This document shows positions 1 to 9,259 of a stretch of DNA of 64,000 nt, piece after piece. Location of the stretch: NCBI GenBank assembly GCA_965222215.1, contig OZ244931.1, positions 682,001 to 746,000 of the forward strand. Reading direction: 5' to 3'. The stretch's first letter is position 1. Each line of letters begins with the position of its first letter. The DNA is from JABJAG01 sp965222215 (GTDB lineage: Bacteria; Pseudomonadota; Alphaproteobacteria; UBA6615). The notes under the pieces were generated by a model. The model saw only the letters and a list, made by a program, of their open reading frames with translations, did not search any database and had not been told where the DNA came from. The position numbers and the translations under genes are program-made.

Positions 1-1341
1 CACCCAGCCATCCTGCAGGGCCTCAGCCGTGAGGTCCGGCGCGTTCCAGTATCCCTGCATGGTCAGTTCGCCGCGAATCAGGATCTCACCGTCTTCGGCG
101 ATCTTGAGGTCGACGCCCGGGAAGGCGGGGCCGACGGTGTCGATCTTGATCCTGCGTGGCGGGTTGGCGCTGACAACCGGCGCCGTTTCGGTCTGTCCGT
201 ACCCCTGCAGCAGGCGCAGGCCGAGCGCGAGGAAGAAGACCCCGATATCGTAGTTGAGCGGTGCACCGCCCGAGACGAAGGCCTTCAGGCGGCCGCCGAA
301 GCGCTCGGCGACTTTCTTCCGGACCAGCTTGTCGAGAAGCTTGTCCTGGATGCGCTCCGCCAAGGACAGCCCGCCCGGGCCTTGTTCATAGCGCTTGATC
401 CCGAGTGCGACCGCTTTCTTGAACAGTTTTTCGGACAGTCCGCCTTTGCGCTCCACGCCCGAGACGATGCGCTGGTGCATGGATTCATACAGGCGCGGGA
501 CAGCGGTCATGATCGTCGGGTGCGTCTCGGCCATATTGGCGGCGAGCTTGTCGACGCTTTCGGCGTAGTAGATTTCCGCGCCGATCGAGAGTGGGAAATG
601 CAGCCCCGCCGTGTGTTCGTAGGAATGACTGAGCGGCAGGAAGGACAGGAACGCCTCACCGTCGAGTTCGAGCATCCCGGCGTCTTCGAACAGGTGGTAG
701 GCGCCCATGCAGTTGCACAGGATGGCGCCGTGGCTGAGCATCACGCCCTTGGGCGCGCCGCCGGTGCCTGAGGTGTAGATCAGGCAGGCCGTGTCGGTCC
801 GCTTGAAGTCGACCTGCCGGGCCTCGATGTCGCCGTCCATGGCCGCGCCGTCCCGGATCATGTCCCGCCAGTTGACGATCTCGATCCCGTCGCTGGTGCC
901 GCCCGTGCCGTCGATCGTGACGACGGTGCGGACATTTCCGGTCTCGCGGATGGCGGGCAGCAACCGCTCGGCCAGGCGGTCGGTGGAAACGATGGCGGCC
1001 TTGGGGTCACAGTCGGAGATCAGATGGATGTGGTCGCCGACCGTGTTCGTCGTGTAGGCGGGGACCGAGATCGCGCCGGCAGCCATGATGGCGAGGTCGG
1101 CGAGGCCCCATTCGGGCCGGTTCTCGGAGACCAGCAGCACGCGGTCGCCGCGCTCGACCCCCGCCGCGCGCAGCCCCCGGGCCAGCGCAACGACGTCGTC
1201 GCGCGCTTCGGTCCAGCTCATGGACTGCCAGGAGTCGTAGCGTTTGGCCCAGAAGAGCGGCGTGTCGCCGCACTCGACGGCTTTCTCGAAGAAGACCTGC
1301 GGCAGAGTTTGCCAGCGGTCATACCGTTCGGCGTAATCCAT
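1..1341 (-). CDS. Long-chain acyl-CoA synthetase, AMP-binding (partial, C-terminus off window)
   Basis: The 447 visible codons read from an ATG at 1341 leftwards with no stop, so the gene continues beyond position 1. The translation shows the adenylate-forming P-loop (YTSGTGGAPKGVMLSH) and the later GYGQTE motif, followed by the region that leads into the usual TGD motif. Overall it matches FAA1/FadD-type long-chain fatty acid:CoA ligases, which activate fatty acids with ATP and CoA in the cytosol or at the membrane. The next gene on the right is divergent. The substrate chain length cannot be read from the sequence. The family call is firm and the exact substrate is not. Confidence 0.88.
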   Translation of the reverse strand, partial: MDYAERYDRWQTLPQVFFEKAVECGDTPLFWAKRYDSWQSMSWTEARDDVVALARGLRAAGVERGDRVLLVSENRPEWGLADLAIMAAGAISVPAYTTNTVGDHIHLISDCDPKAAIVSTDRLAERLLPAIRETGNVRTVVTIDGTGGTSDGIEIVNWRDMIRDGAAMDGDIEARQVDFKRTDTACLIYTSGTGGAPKGVMLSHGAILCNCMGAYHLFEDAGMLELDGEAFLSFLPLSHSYEHTAGLHFPLSIGAEIYYAESVDKLAANMAETHPTIMTAVPRLYESMHQRIVSGVERKGGLSEKLFKKAVALGIKRYEQGPGGLSLAERIQDKLLDKLVRKKVAERFGGRLKAFVSGGAPLNYDIGVFFLALGLRLLQGYGQTETAPVVSANPPRRIKIDTVGPAFPGVDLKIAEDGEILIRGELTMQGYWNAPDLTAEALQDGWV

Positions 1342-1463
1342 CCCCGTCCTCACTTGTCCGGCGCGTTGTCGATCATGGCGCAATTCGTTGTGAATCGCAG
1401 GGCCGGTGGTTGTTGCGCCGATATATGGGACTTATGTGTTGGGCAGTTCAAGGAGCCGTTGCC

Positions 1464-3308
1464 ATGCCGAAGTCCGCCGCCACACCAAAGACATCCCGTA
1501 AGCCGAAAGGAAGCCCCGCGAGGGACAAACTCGGCCCGTTGCCCGAGTGGGATCTCACGGATCTTTATCCGTCGCCGGAAAGTCCTGAATTGCGCGACGA
1601 CCTGGCGAAGATGCGCAAGGCATCGAAGGCGTTCGCCAGGCGGCTTCAGGGCAAGCTTGCGGACCTGGGCGGCGACAAGCTGGCGAAGGCCATCGCCGAC
1701 TATGAGAAGATCGACGAAGTTCTGTCGCGAATCATGAGCTACGCCTCGCTGCTTTATGCCGAGGACATGACCGACCCGAACAACGGGCGTTTCTATCAGT
1801 CGATGCGCGAGGCGGTGACGGAGATCTCGTCCCACCTGTTGTTCTTCGATCTTGAGATCAACCGGATCGCGGATCGCGCACTGGCGAAGAAGCTGAAGGA
1901 ATCGAAAAAGCTCGCGCGTTACGAACCCTGGCTGCGCGATACGCGCGCCTTCCGTGAGCACCAGCTCGACGATGAGCTGGAAAAGCTGCTGCACGAGAAG
2001 TCGGTCGCCGGCCGGGCTGCCTGGAACCGGTTGTTCGACGAGACGATGGCCGAACTGCAGTTCGAGGTGGATCTGCCGACCGGCAAGCGGACCCTCGGCA
2101 GCGCGGAGACGCTCAACCTGCTGTCGGACAAGGACGCGGCCGTGCGCAAGGCGGCTGCGAAGGCTCTCGGCAAGACCCTCGGCGACAACGCGCGGGTGTT
2201 CACGCTGATCACCAATACGCTCGCCAAGGACAAGGAGATCGAGGACAAGTGGCGCGGCTTCGACCGCCCGGTCTCGAGCCGGAACCTGGCGAATTTCGTG
2301 GAGGACGATGTCGTCGACGCGCTGTCGGGCGCCGTGCAGGCGTCCTACCCGGATCTGTCGCATCGCTACTACAAGCTGAAGGCGAAGTGGTTCGGCGTGC
2401 GCAAGCTCGACTACTGGGATCGCAATGCGCCGTTGCCGCAGGACGACGACCGGCTGATCCGCTGGGACGAGGCCGTCGACAAGGTGATGAACGCCTACGG
2501 GCATTTCTCGCCGGAACTGGCCGATGTGGCGCGCAATTTCTTCGATAACAACTGGATCGACACGCCGGTGCGCCCGGGAAAATCGCCCGGCGCGTTCGCC
2601 CATCCGGTGGTCCCCAGCGCGCATCCCTATCTGCTGCTGAACTACCAGGGGAAAACGCGCGACGTCATGACCCTTGCCCACGAGCTCGGGCACGGTGTCC
2701 ATCAGGTGCTGGCGGGCAGGCAGGGGCACCTGCTGTCGGACACGCCGCTTACGCTGGCGGAAACGGCATCCGTCTTCGGTGAGATGCTGACGTTCCGAAA
2801 GTTGCTCGCCGAAGCCGACGATCCGAAACTGCGCAAGTCGATGCTCGCGTCCAAGGTCGAGGACATGCTGAACACGGTCGTCCGCCAGATCGCGTTCCAC
2901 GAGTTCGAGCGCCGGATCCACGACAAGCGCCGCGAAGGCGAGCTGCTGACCGACGAGATCTGCGACATCTGGATGGACGTACAAGGGGAAAGCCTTGGCC
3001 CGGCGATCCGGTTCGAGGACGAGTACCGGTATTTCTGGACCTACATCCCGCACTTCATCCACTCGCCGTTCTATGTCTACGCCTATGCCTTCGGGGACTG
3101 CCTCGTGAATTCGCTCTACGCCGTCTACGAGAACGCGGCCGACGGCTTTGCCGAGCGCTACCTCGACATGCTGCGGGCCGGCGGAACGCTGCTGCACAAG
3201 GAACTGCTCGCGCCGTTCGGGCTGGATGCGAGCGATCCCGCCTTCTGGAACAGGGGGCTGGGCGTAATTTCCGGGCTGATCGACGAACTCGAGGCGCTGG
3301 AAGGCTGA
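1464..3308 (+). CDS. pepF: M3 family oligoendopeptidase F (zinc metallopeptidase)
   Basis: This is a 614-residue protein. It carries the HExxH zinc site HELGHG at residues 406-411 and the downstream conserved ETASVFGE glutamate motif, as in M3B oligoendopeptidase F proteins that cut short cytosolic peptides. I chose the ATG at 1464 because AAGGAG sits 8 bases upstream; an in-frame ATG at 1410 has no such site and would add an unconserved extension. The length fits the family (about 600). The stop overlaps the start of the UbiB-like kinase (TGATG), so the two are translationally coupled. Confidence 0.93.
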   Translation: MPKSAATPKTSRKPKGSPARDKLGPLPEWDLTDLYPSPESPELRDDLAKMRKASKAFARRLQGKLADLGGDKLAKAIADYEKIDEVLSRIMSYASLLYAEDMTDPNNGRFYQSMREAVTEISSHLLFFDLEINRIADRALAKKLKESKKLARYEPWLRDTRAFREHQLDDELEKLLHEKSVAGRAAWNRLFDETMAELQFEVDLPTGKRTLGSAETLNLLSDKDAAVRKAAAKALGKTLGDNARVFTLITNTLAKDKEIEDKWRGFDRPVSSRNLANFVEDDVVDALSGAVQASYPDLSHRYYKLKAKWFGVRKLDYWDRNAPLPQDDDRLIRWDEAVDKVMNAYGHFSPELADVARNFFDNNWIDTPVRPGKSPGAFAHPVVPSAHPYLLLNYQGKTRDVMTLAHELGHGVHQVLAGRQGHLLSDTPLTLAETASVFGEMLTFRKLLAEADDPKLRKSMLASKVEDMLNTVVRQIAFHEFERRIHDKRREGELLTDEICDIWMDVQGESLGPAIRFEDEYRYFWTYIPHFIHSPFYVYAYAFGDCLVNSLYAVYENAADGFAERYLDMLRAGGTLLHKELLAPFGLDASDPAFWNRGLGVISGLIDELEALEG

Positions 3309-4672
3309 TGGCCGATGACGACCGCCCGGCTGCCGATCGTGCAACCGTACGCGGACGCGTCGGCCGATACAGCCGTGTCGGCGCCGCCATGGGCGGCGCG
3401 GCGATGCGCATGGCGGGCAGCCGCTACCTGGGCCGCGAGGCCGATCATGAGCGTAACGCGTCGGACCTGAAGGCGGCGCTCGGCGGCCTGAAGGGGCCGC
3501 TGATGAAGGCCGCGCAGATCCTGGCGACGATTCCCGATGCGCTGCCCGACGACTATGCGCGAGAGCTTGCCGAACTGCAGTCCAACGCGCCGGCGATGGG
3601 CTGGGCGTTCGTGCGCCGGCGCATGGCGGCCGAACTGGGACCCGACTGGCCGGCGAAGTTCGCCGAATTCCCACGCGAGGCGGCCAAGGCGGCGTCGCTC
3701 GGGCAGGTGCACAGGGCCACCGGGCATGACGGGCGCAAACTGGCATGCAAACTCCAGTATCCGGACATGGCCTCTATCGTCTCGGCGGACCTCAATCAGC
3801 TCAAGCTCGCCTTCGCGGTGTATCGCCGGACCAATCCGGGCATCGATCCGACGCAGATCCACGCCGAATTGTCGGAGCGGCTGACCGAAGAACTCGACTA
3901 CGACCGCGAGGCGAAGCACACGCGGCTTTACGGCGAGATGCTGTCCGACGAAACGGGCGTCCATGTGCCCGAAGTGATCGACGATCTGTCGACGGCGCGG
4001 CTGCTGACGACCGGCTGGATCGATGGCGAGCCGATGGCGGACTTGGCCCGGAATGCCAACGTATCGGCGCGGGAGGCAGCGGCGTTCAACATGTTCCGGG
4101 CGTGGTACGTGCCGTTCTACGGATACGGCGTGATCCACGGCGACCCGCACCTGGGAAACTATTCCGTCAACGCCGATGCGTCGGTGAACCTTTACGATTT
4201 CGGCTGCGTGCGAGTCTTCCGGCCGCAGTTCGTCGAAGGCGTGATCGAGCTGTATCACGCGCTGCGCACGGACGACCGGGACCGCGCCGCCCATGCTTAC
4301 GGTTGCTGGGGCTTCGAGGATATCTCCAACGAGCTGCTCGACACGCTGAACATCTGGGCCGGCTTTCTCTACAAGCCGCTGATGGAAGACAAGGTGCAGC
4401 GGATCCAGGAGTCGGAGTCAGGCACCTACGGGGCAACCGTCGCCCACAAGGTGCACGAGAAACTTCGCGAGATCGGCGGCGTGACCCCGCCGCGCGAGTT
4501 CGTGCTGATGGATCGCGCCGCGATCGGGCTTGGATCGGTGTTTTTACGGCTGCGCGCCGAACTGAACTGGCACCGGATATTTCACGAACTCATTGACGAC
4601 TTCGATTGCGAAAACCTCGGCGCGCGTCAGGCCCGTGTTCTCGATGCGCAAGGGCTTGCGCCACCCGACTAG
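3308..4672 (+). CDS. ABC1/UbiB-family atypical kinase (AarF-like)
   Basis: This 454-residue protein has the marks of the ABC1/ADCK family: an alanine-rich nucleotide loop (KAASLGQVH, about residues 125-133), the ATP-binding lysine in LACKLQYP, the catalytic loop HGDPHLGN at 277-284, and DFG at 297. The family-defining KxGQ motif is present as KAAQ (67-70), with Gly replaced by Ala. No transmembrane tail is evident. UbiB/COQ8 members support ubiquinone biosynthesis; whether this paralogue does so is an inference. It overlaps pepF by one base. Confidence 0.88.
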   Translation: MADDDRPAADRATVRGRVGRYSRVGAAMGGAAMRMAGSRYLGREADHERNASDLKAALGGLKGPLMKAAQILATIPDALPDDYARELAELQSNAPAMGWAFVRRRMAAELGPDWPAKFAEFPREAAKAASLGQVHRATGHDGRKLACKLQYPDMASIVSADLNQLKLAFAVYRRTNPGIDPTQIHAELSERLTEELDYDREAKHTRLYGEMLSDETGVHVPEVIDDLSTARLLTTGWIDGEPMADLARNANVSAREAAAFNMFRAWYVPFYGYGVIHGDPHLGNYSVNADASVNLYDFGCVRVFRPQFVEGVIELYHALRTDDRDRAAHAYGCWGFEDISNELLDTLNIWAGFLYKPLMEDKVQRIQESESGTYGATVAHKVHEKLREIGGVTPPREFVLMDRAAIGLGSVFLRLRAELNWHRIFHELIDDFDCENLGARQARVLDAQGLAPPD

Positions 4673-4839
4673 CGGGCATTGCGACAATCTGGATTGTGCG
4701 TGCCATGCCCGCAGTCCATGTGTTCGACAGATCCGGCCGGGCGCCTCTTCAGCTCGTTGGCGGGGAGGGTGAGACCGGACGCCACTACATCACGCAGAGG
4801 CGTCTGACGGGCATCGTCATCGGTCTTTCCTGAACGCGT

Positions 4840-5274
4840 TCAAGCGGCCTTTTCTTCGGCCTGGAAATAGTTGAGTTCCACGGTGATGCCGTTGGGATCT
4901 TCAACGAACATCTGGAAGAGACCGAGGTTGGGTACTTCGCGCTTCCGGTAGGGCAGTCCTGCGGCGTCCAGTTTCTCCCTGAGGATACCCGGGTCCTGCG
5001 CGCGGAACGCCAGGTGATCGAATGCTCCCGACCCGCCGTCACAGTCTGCCGCGTCGACCGACCCGCCGAGATAGTCTTCGAGGCCGGACGGATCTTCCGG
5101 ATCGATCCCCACGATGTGCACGACCGGTTTGCCGCCGAGATAGAGCCAGTTTCCGGGGAAATCGAAATCGGGGCGCGGGCCGTCTTCCAGTCCCAGCACG
5201 TCAACGTAGAAGTCCCGGGTTTCCTGAATTTTCATCGTGCGGATCGAGCAGTGATCGAGTGTGGAAAGCGTCAT
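4840..5274 (-). CDS. VOC-superfamily (glyoxalase/bleomycin-resistance fold) protein
   Basis: The product is 144 residues with the paired beta-alpha-beta-beta-beta modules of the vicinal oxygen chelate fold. The N-terminal module begins LDHCSIRT; the C-terminal half holds GAFDHLAFRAQD and ends DPNGITVELNYF. The start at 5274 has a strong AGGAGG site about 9 bases upstream. Histidines and a glutamate are present at the usual metal positions (LDHCS, FDHLAF, VELNY). The substrate cannot be assigned: members include lyases, dioxygenases and resistance proteins. It stands alone between a + strand kinase and a + strand ankyrin gene. Confidence 0.85.
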   Translation of the reverse strand: MTLSTLDHCSIRTMKIQETRDFYVDVLGLEDGPRPDFDFPGNWLYLGGKPVVHIVGIDPEDPSGLEDYLGGSVDAADCDGGSGAFDHLAFRAQDPGILREKLDAAGLPYRKREVPNLGLFQMFVEDPNGITVELNYFQAEEKAA

Positions 5275-5494
5275 GGGTCGTTCCTCCTGAGCGTGAATTC
5301 TGCAGCGCGTGCGGGGCGCGCGCCTTGATCCAGATCAGGGGCGTGTCGTCCGCGAGGCGGTTGATTGCACGTCGAGGGGGCTCGGAGAGAAGGTGTTCCA
5401 CGGCGGTCGAAGCAGCCGTGCGGCACTGGTGGGCCGGCGACAGGCGGTGCGCCGTGCGATAGACTCCGTCCGGTATTTCGGCTGGAGGTTGTCA

Positions 5495-6154
5495 ATGCTT
5501 ACAGGATGTACTCACGCGCGACGTCGGGCCAGTTCTTTGGCGCTCGCCGTGGCATTCGGCGTTCTCGCAGCCGGAACGGCATACGGATCGCAGGCACTCG
5601 ACCGCGACCTGTTGGTCGCGTCCCAGTTCCGCAGTTCCGATGCCGTTCAGAAATTGCTCGGTCAGGGTGCCGACCCGAACGCCGAAGACGATAACGGCGT
5701 GACGCCGCTGATCAACGTGGCGGCGCGCGGCAACCGGCGTTCGGTCCAGTTCCTGCTCGATGCAGGCGCGCGCGTCAATGAAGACGGGCGCAACGGCTGC
5801 ACGCCGCTGACCTGGGCGGCGCGCAACGGCTGGGAGCAGGTCATCGACATCCTGGTGGCACGCGGCGCCAACATCGATCACCGCGATCGGGGTGGCATGA
5901 CCCCGCTCATGCGCGCGGCCTGGAACGGTCAGGCGGCCGCTGTCGGCCGTCTGCTGGAACTGGGCGCCGACGTGTCGATCACCGACAACAACGGCTTCTC
6001 CGCGCTGGGCTACGCGCTGGCCGGGCGTCACCCCGTGGTGATGGCCTATCTCCAGCGGGCCGGGGCTGAGAGCCAGTTCGGTGATGCCGCCGCCGCGGCA
6101 TCGAAGATCGATTCCATTCCGTTCGCGGTCTGTGCACAGGCCGAACGACCCTGA
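5495..6154 (+). CDS. Exported ankyrin-repeat protein
   Basis: The 219-residue protein starts at the ATG at 5495, with GGAGG six bases upstream; longer upstream reading gives no site. A basic n-region (ARRR) and a hydrophobic segment ending AAGTAYG-S suggest an N-terminal signal peptide. It is followed by about five ankyrin repeats with the usual NG.TPL..AA.G / LL..GA cadence from roughly residue 45 to 195. Exported ankyrin proteins usually mediate protein contacts in the periplasm; no partner is indicated here. It converges on the DUF4174 gene. The function is unknown. Confidence 0.85.
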   Translation: MLTGCTHARRRASSLALAVAFGVLAAGTAYGSQALDRDLLVASQFRSSDAVQKLLGQGADPNAEDDNGVTPLINVAARGNRRSVQFLLDAGARVNEDGRNGCTPLTWAARNGWEQVIDILVARGANIDHRDRGGMTPLMRAAWNGQAAAVGRLLELGADVSITDNNGFSALGYALAGRHPVVMAYLQRAGAESQFGDAAAAASKIDSIPFAVCAQAERP

Positions 6155-6176
6155 TGCGCCGCATGCGGCCGGGCGC

Positions 6177-6665
6177 CTAGCAGTGTTCGGGCACGGCGTT
6201 CCTGTCGTGCTCCTGCGCGGCGGCTTCGCGCATGCGCATCGGCATGGCGTCGATGAGACCGAACAGTTCCTGTGCTGAGATCGGTGCGGTGCGGCGCAGT
6301 TTGACTCCGCCGTCCTTGCCGACGAGCAAAACCACGGCATCGTTCGCGTCGATCCCGAAATGGCTCCTCAGCCCCGCGCTGTCATACATTGTCGTCGGAG
6401 TTCCATCGATCAGCACATCCACGGCATAGACGCCGACGACCACGACATCGCGCGCGCGTGCGCACGGCTTCAGGTCCAGAAGCGCGCGTGTCTGCGCCTC
6501 GGCAAGCGGGTGGCCGACGGAGGGGGCGAACACCACGACAAGCCGGTTTTGCCAACGATGATCCGCAAGGTCCTTTTTGGCGGCGTGAGATGTCATGGGC
6601 ATTGCCAGCATTCCGAGAGCGAGAGTCGTGAGAATTGCCAGCCTCGTGCGAATGCGCAGGCTCAC
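6177..6665 (-). CDS. DUF4174 domain protein, exported
   Basis: The 162-residue product has a signal peptide (hydrophobic run ending SHA-A near residue 28). The rest carries features I recognise from DUF4174: an RLVVVFAPS start, a central LVGKDGGVKLR strand and the terminal LIDAMPMRMRE. The fold resembles thioredoxin-like proteins but no CxxC is present. The start is GTG at 6665, overlapping the TGA of the upstream Sel1 gene by four bases, so the pair is translationally coupled. The biochemical role is not known. Confidence 0.85.
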   Translation of the reverse strand: MSLRIRTRLAILTTLALGMLAMPMTSHAAKKDLADHRWQNRLVVVFAPSVGHPLAEAQTRALLDLKPCARARDVVVVGVYAVDVLIDGTPTTMYDSAGLRSHFGIDANDAVVLLVGKDGGVKLRRTAPISAQELFGLIDAMPMRMREAAAQEHDRNAVPEHC

Positions 6666-7216
6666 CGGCCGTTCGGATGTTCGCCGAGGAGCCGCGCGAG
6701 ATTGGCTCGGGCGTTGGCATTCCCGCTGCGCGCCGCCTCCTCGTACCAGTAGATCGCGACGTCCAGATCGGGCGCGACGCCGATGCCACGCTCATACATC
6801 CGTGCGAGGTTGTTTTGCGCCTTGCCGAGGCCCTGTTCGGCGGCCTTCAGGTACCAGCCGAACGCACGTTCGGGATCGCGTTCGATGCCATCTCCGGCTT
6901 CCAGGCCCTTCGCCAGAAAAAGCTGCGCGCCGGGATGGCCGCGCTCCGACGCGCGCAGGAACCAGTCCATGGCGAGAACCCGGTTGGCGTCGACACCCTG
7001 CCCGAAATGATAGAGCAGGCCCATGCCGAACTGGGCCTTGGCATCCCCGAACTGTGCGATGGAATCCCAGGCTGCATGGGCTTTCGCATAATCTGCGCGG
7101 TTGTAGGCCGACAGTCCTTGTTCGAAGTCGCCCGCCTGGACCGGAGCCGCCGAAACCAGGGCCGCTGCCAGAAATGCTGCTGCAGCGCCAATGCGGAAGG
7201 GGGCTTTCCGGGACAT
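6662..7216 (-). CDS. Exported Sel1-like repeat protein
   Basis: This 184-residue protein has a signal peptide (cleavage near PVQA-GD) and about four Sel1/TPR-like repeats with the A...Y..G.GV pattern (for example AQFGMGLLYHFGQGV and AQNNLARMYERGIGV). I use the ATG at 7216 because GGAG lies nine bases upstream; a TTG five codons earlier overlaps that site. Sel1 repeats form alpha-solenoids that scaffold envelope complexes. It is coupled to the DUF4174 gene by a GTGA overlap, which suggests a common envelope role (inference). A second, unrelated Sel1 protein lies at 57.4-58.2 kb. Confidence 0.87.
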   Translation of the reverse strand: MSRKAPFRIGAAAAFLAAALVSAAPVQAGDFEQGLSAYNRADYAKAHAAWDSIAQFGDAKAQFGMGLLYHFGQGVDANRVLAMDWFLRASERGHPGAQLFLAKGLEAGDGIERDPERAFGWYLKAAEQGLGKAQNNLARMYERGIGVAPDLDVAIYWYEEAARSGNANARANLARLLGEHPNGR

Positions 7217-7287
7217 TTTGCCGTTCTCCAAGAAATTTGGTGTTCGGGCGTTTGTACGTTTTGTCTGAAGTCCGGATCACTGTTGAT

Positions 7288-7728
7288 TCAGGGCGTAGCG
7301 AGCAGCGAAGCAAGCGCGGGAAATTCGACAATATCGAGCCATGCAAGAGCCGGTCCGACATCGATAAAGAAGCGATAGTGTATCTGGACTTCGGAGTCGG
7401 CCTCGCAGATGGCTTTCCACAGCGGCGTGATGATTCGGGCATCCAGCGAATGGTCAACCACGATTGCACCCTGCAGGGGCCGGATGCCCGACTTTCCGTA
7501 GGCCGACTTCATCGCGGACTTGACGGTGTTCAACTCTGCCGGGCCGATCCTGGAAAGGTCGGTTGAGTGGTCGAAAACGAGGAGGCTCCGATATTGAATG
7601 TTCCTCTTCGCGTCCCGGGCAGCCTGTGTCACCGCGCCGACGATATCGACCGGAGAAATGTCATTGGAGAATCGGTACGCTAGGAGGCGCGCGTCATCGT
7701 CTGCAAGATAGCGAACCGTCATCGGCAT
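7288..7728 (-). CDS. Conserved hypothetical protein, STAS/SpoIIAA-like size
   Basis: The 146-residue cytosolic-looking protein begins MPMTVRYLADD and has no signal peptide or membrane segment. Alternating hydrophobic strands and amphipathic helices (LLVFDHSTD, GAIVVDHS) resemble the small alpha/beta proteins often grouped with SpoIIAA-like folds, but no defining motif is visible. A GAGG stretch lies just upstream of the double ATG start. It sits alone between the Sel1 gene and an exporter on the same strand. The function is unknown. Confidence 0.65.
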   Translation of the reverse strand: MPMTVRYLADDDARLLAYRFSNDISPVDIVGAVTQAARDAKRNIQYRSLLVFDHSTDLSRIGPAELNTVKSAMKSAYGKSGIRPLQGAIVVDHSLDARIITPLWKAICEADSEVQIHYRFFIDVGPALAWLDIVEFPALASLLATP

Positions 7729-7789
7729 CGCCTCGCCCGGGTATTCCTGTCAGGGAGAATAACTTCTCAGTTATACAATTTAAAGGAGA

Positions 7790-9070
7790 TCACTCCGCAG
7801 GCCGGGAGCGCCATCCGAGCACGCTGGAAACGAGAGCGCCGCCTTGCATCAGGAATATCACCCAGGCGAGCGGCAAGTGCGTCGTGTGTGGAAGAAGTCC
7901 CACGACCAACGTGGTGATCGCGGCCATTCCGTATTGCATGAGGCCGTTCATTGCGGCGGCCGTTCCGGCAAACCGCGGCCGGACGCTCACGGCGGCGGCC
8001 ATTACCGCGGGAAATGTCATCGCCAGGCCCAGATTGAACAGAAAGATCGGGGCCGTGGCCGCCACCGGCGTAAAAACTCCCGCCAGCGGCAACGCCAGAT
8101 AAACGGTCGCCCCGCACATGCCGACGGCCGTTCCGAGCACGATCATCCGGTTTACGCCGATCCGCCCGGTCAGCCAGATCGCTGTGCCGTAACCGCAGAA
8201 CGCGCCCGATGTGCCCAGCAGCATCAGGAGCCCGAAAATATCCGGCGCAACGCCATAGCTTTCGATGAGGACGACCGGAACGGCGGCAAACCAGGCAAAA
8301 ATGGCACCGCCGATGAAACCGATATTGAGGTTGTAGGCGACAAAGGTTCGCTCGCGAACAAGTACGGCGTAGCCGCTGACAAGTGCTCTCAGGTTCCCCA
8401 ACAGATCGGACCGGTTGCTCTCGTTGGTTTCCGCCATGCGCAGCGCGCAGTAGGCGAACAGAATCGTTCCGAGCGCGGCGAGGAAAAAGAAAGAAGCTTG
8501 CCAACCGAACCGTGTGTGAAGGAATCCGCCGACCGCCGGCGCCGTGGCGGGCGCGAAGACCATGACCGTCGAGATTACGGCGAGCGCGCGCGCCGCATCT
8601 TCGCGGCCGTACAGGTCACGCACGATCGAGCGGACCATGACGATCGAGCCGGCCGCCCCGATGCCCTGAAGAATGCGCGCGGCCATCAGCATGGTCATAG
8701 AAGTGGCGAAGGCGCACAGCAGGCTCGCGGCAACGTAGATCGCCAGGCCCCATAGAAGTGTTGGGCGGCGACCGAAGCGGTCCGATACGCCGCCATAGAG
8801 AAATTGCGCGAGCGCGTAGGCGATCAGGAAGGCGATCAGCGTGCCCTGGACGGTAAATGTCGACACGCCCAGCGCGACCCCGATATCGGGGATCGACGGG
8901 AGGAAGAGGTTGTACGCGATCGCGCTGCCGGAAATGAGTGCGGTCAGGAGCGGAATTCTGGGAGGTCGTCGGGTGATGGGAACGCTGCCTGGAGAAATCG
9001 AAGTGGATGATTTGCGAAGGTCGGGACCGGCCGTTTTGGATTTCCAGCCCATATCATAGACCGGCATCAT
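7790..9070 (-). CDS. MFS transporter, Bcr/CflA drug-exporter type
   Basis: About 426 residues with 12 hydrophobic segments and the motif-A loop GVSDRFGRRPTLL after helix 2, together with the helix-1 pattern YNLFLPSIPDIG typical of Bcr/CflA-like proton-driven exporters. The start is uncertain: ATGATG at 9070/9067 is the first reasonable choice and has only a weak ribosome site; further upstream reading runs into the 5' region of pntAA on the opposite strand. Substrates of such exporters range from drugs to cysteine, so none is assigned. It is transcribed divergently from the transhydrogenase operon. Confidence 0.85.
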   Translation of the reverse strand: MMPVYDMGWKSKTAGPDLRKSSTSISPGSVPITRRPPRIPLLTALISGSAIAYNLFLPSIPDIGVALGVSTFTVQGTLIAFLIAYALAQFLYGGVSDRFGRRPTLLWGLAIYVAASLLCAFATSMTMLMAARILQGIGAAGSIVMVRSIVRDLYGREDAARALAVISTVMVFAPATAPAVGGFLHTRFGWQASFFFLAALGTILFAYCALRMAETNESNRSDLLGNLRALVSGYAVLVRERTFVAYNLNIGFIGGAIFAWFAAVPVVLIESYGVAPDIFGLLMLLGTSGAFCGYGTAIWLTGRIGVNRMIVLGTAVGMCGATVYLALPLAGVFTPVAATAPIFLFNLGLAMTFPAVMAAAVSVRPRFAGTAAAMNGLMQYGMAAITTLVVGLLPHTTHLPLAWVIFLMQGGALVSSVLGWRSRPAE

Positions 9071-9259
9071 TCGAGATCGGGCAATAGTGTCGGATCCCCC
9101 GGGCGGGCGGTGAATACCGTTCGGGGTTGCAGCTTGCTCCGGAGAGCCCTGCAATGCATATTCCGGCGCTCTGGCGTAGCTTTGACGCCCTGATCGGCTG
9201 TTTTCTTGGGGGCGAAAGCCGACACCCGAATTTTGAGACGAACCGAGGTTCTTTTTGCC

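Noticed and set aside
1350..3746. 798-codon open frame on the minus strand opposite the oligopeptidase
   Set aside because: The + strand frame holds a full M3 peptidase with its zinc site; the antisense frame has a basic, low-complexity composition typical of GC-rich shadow frames.
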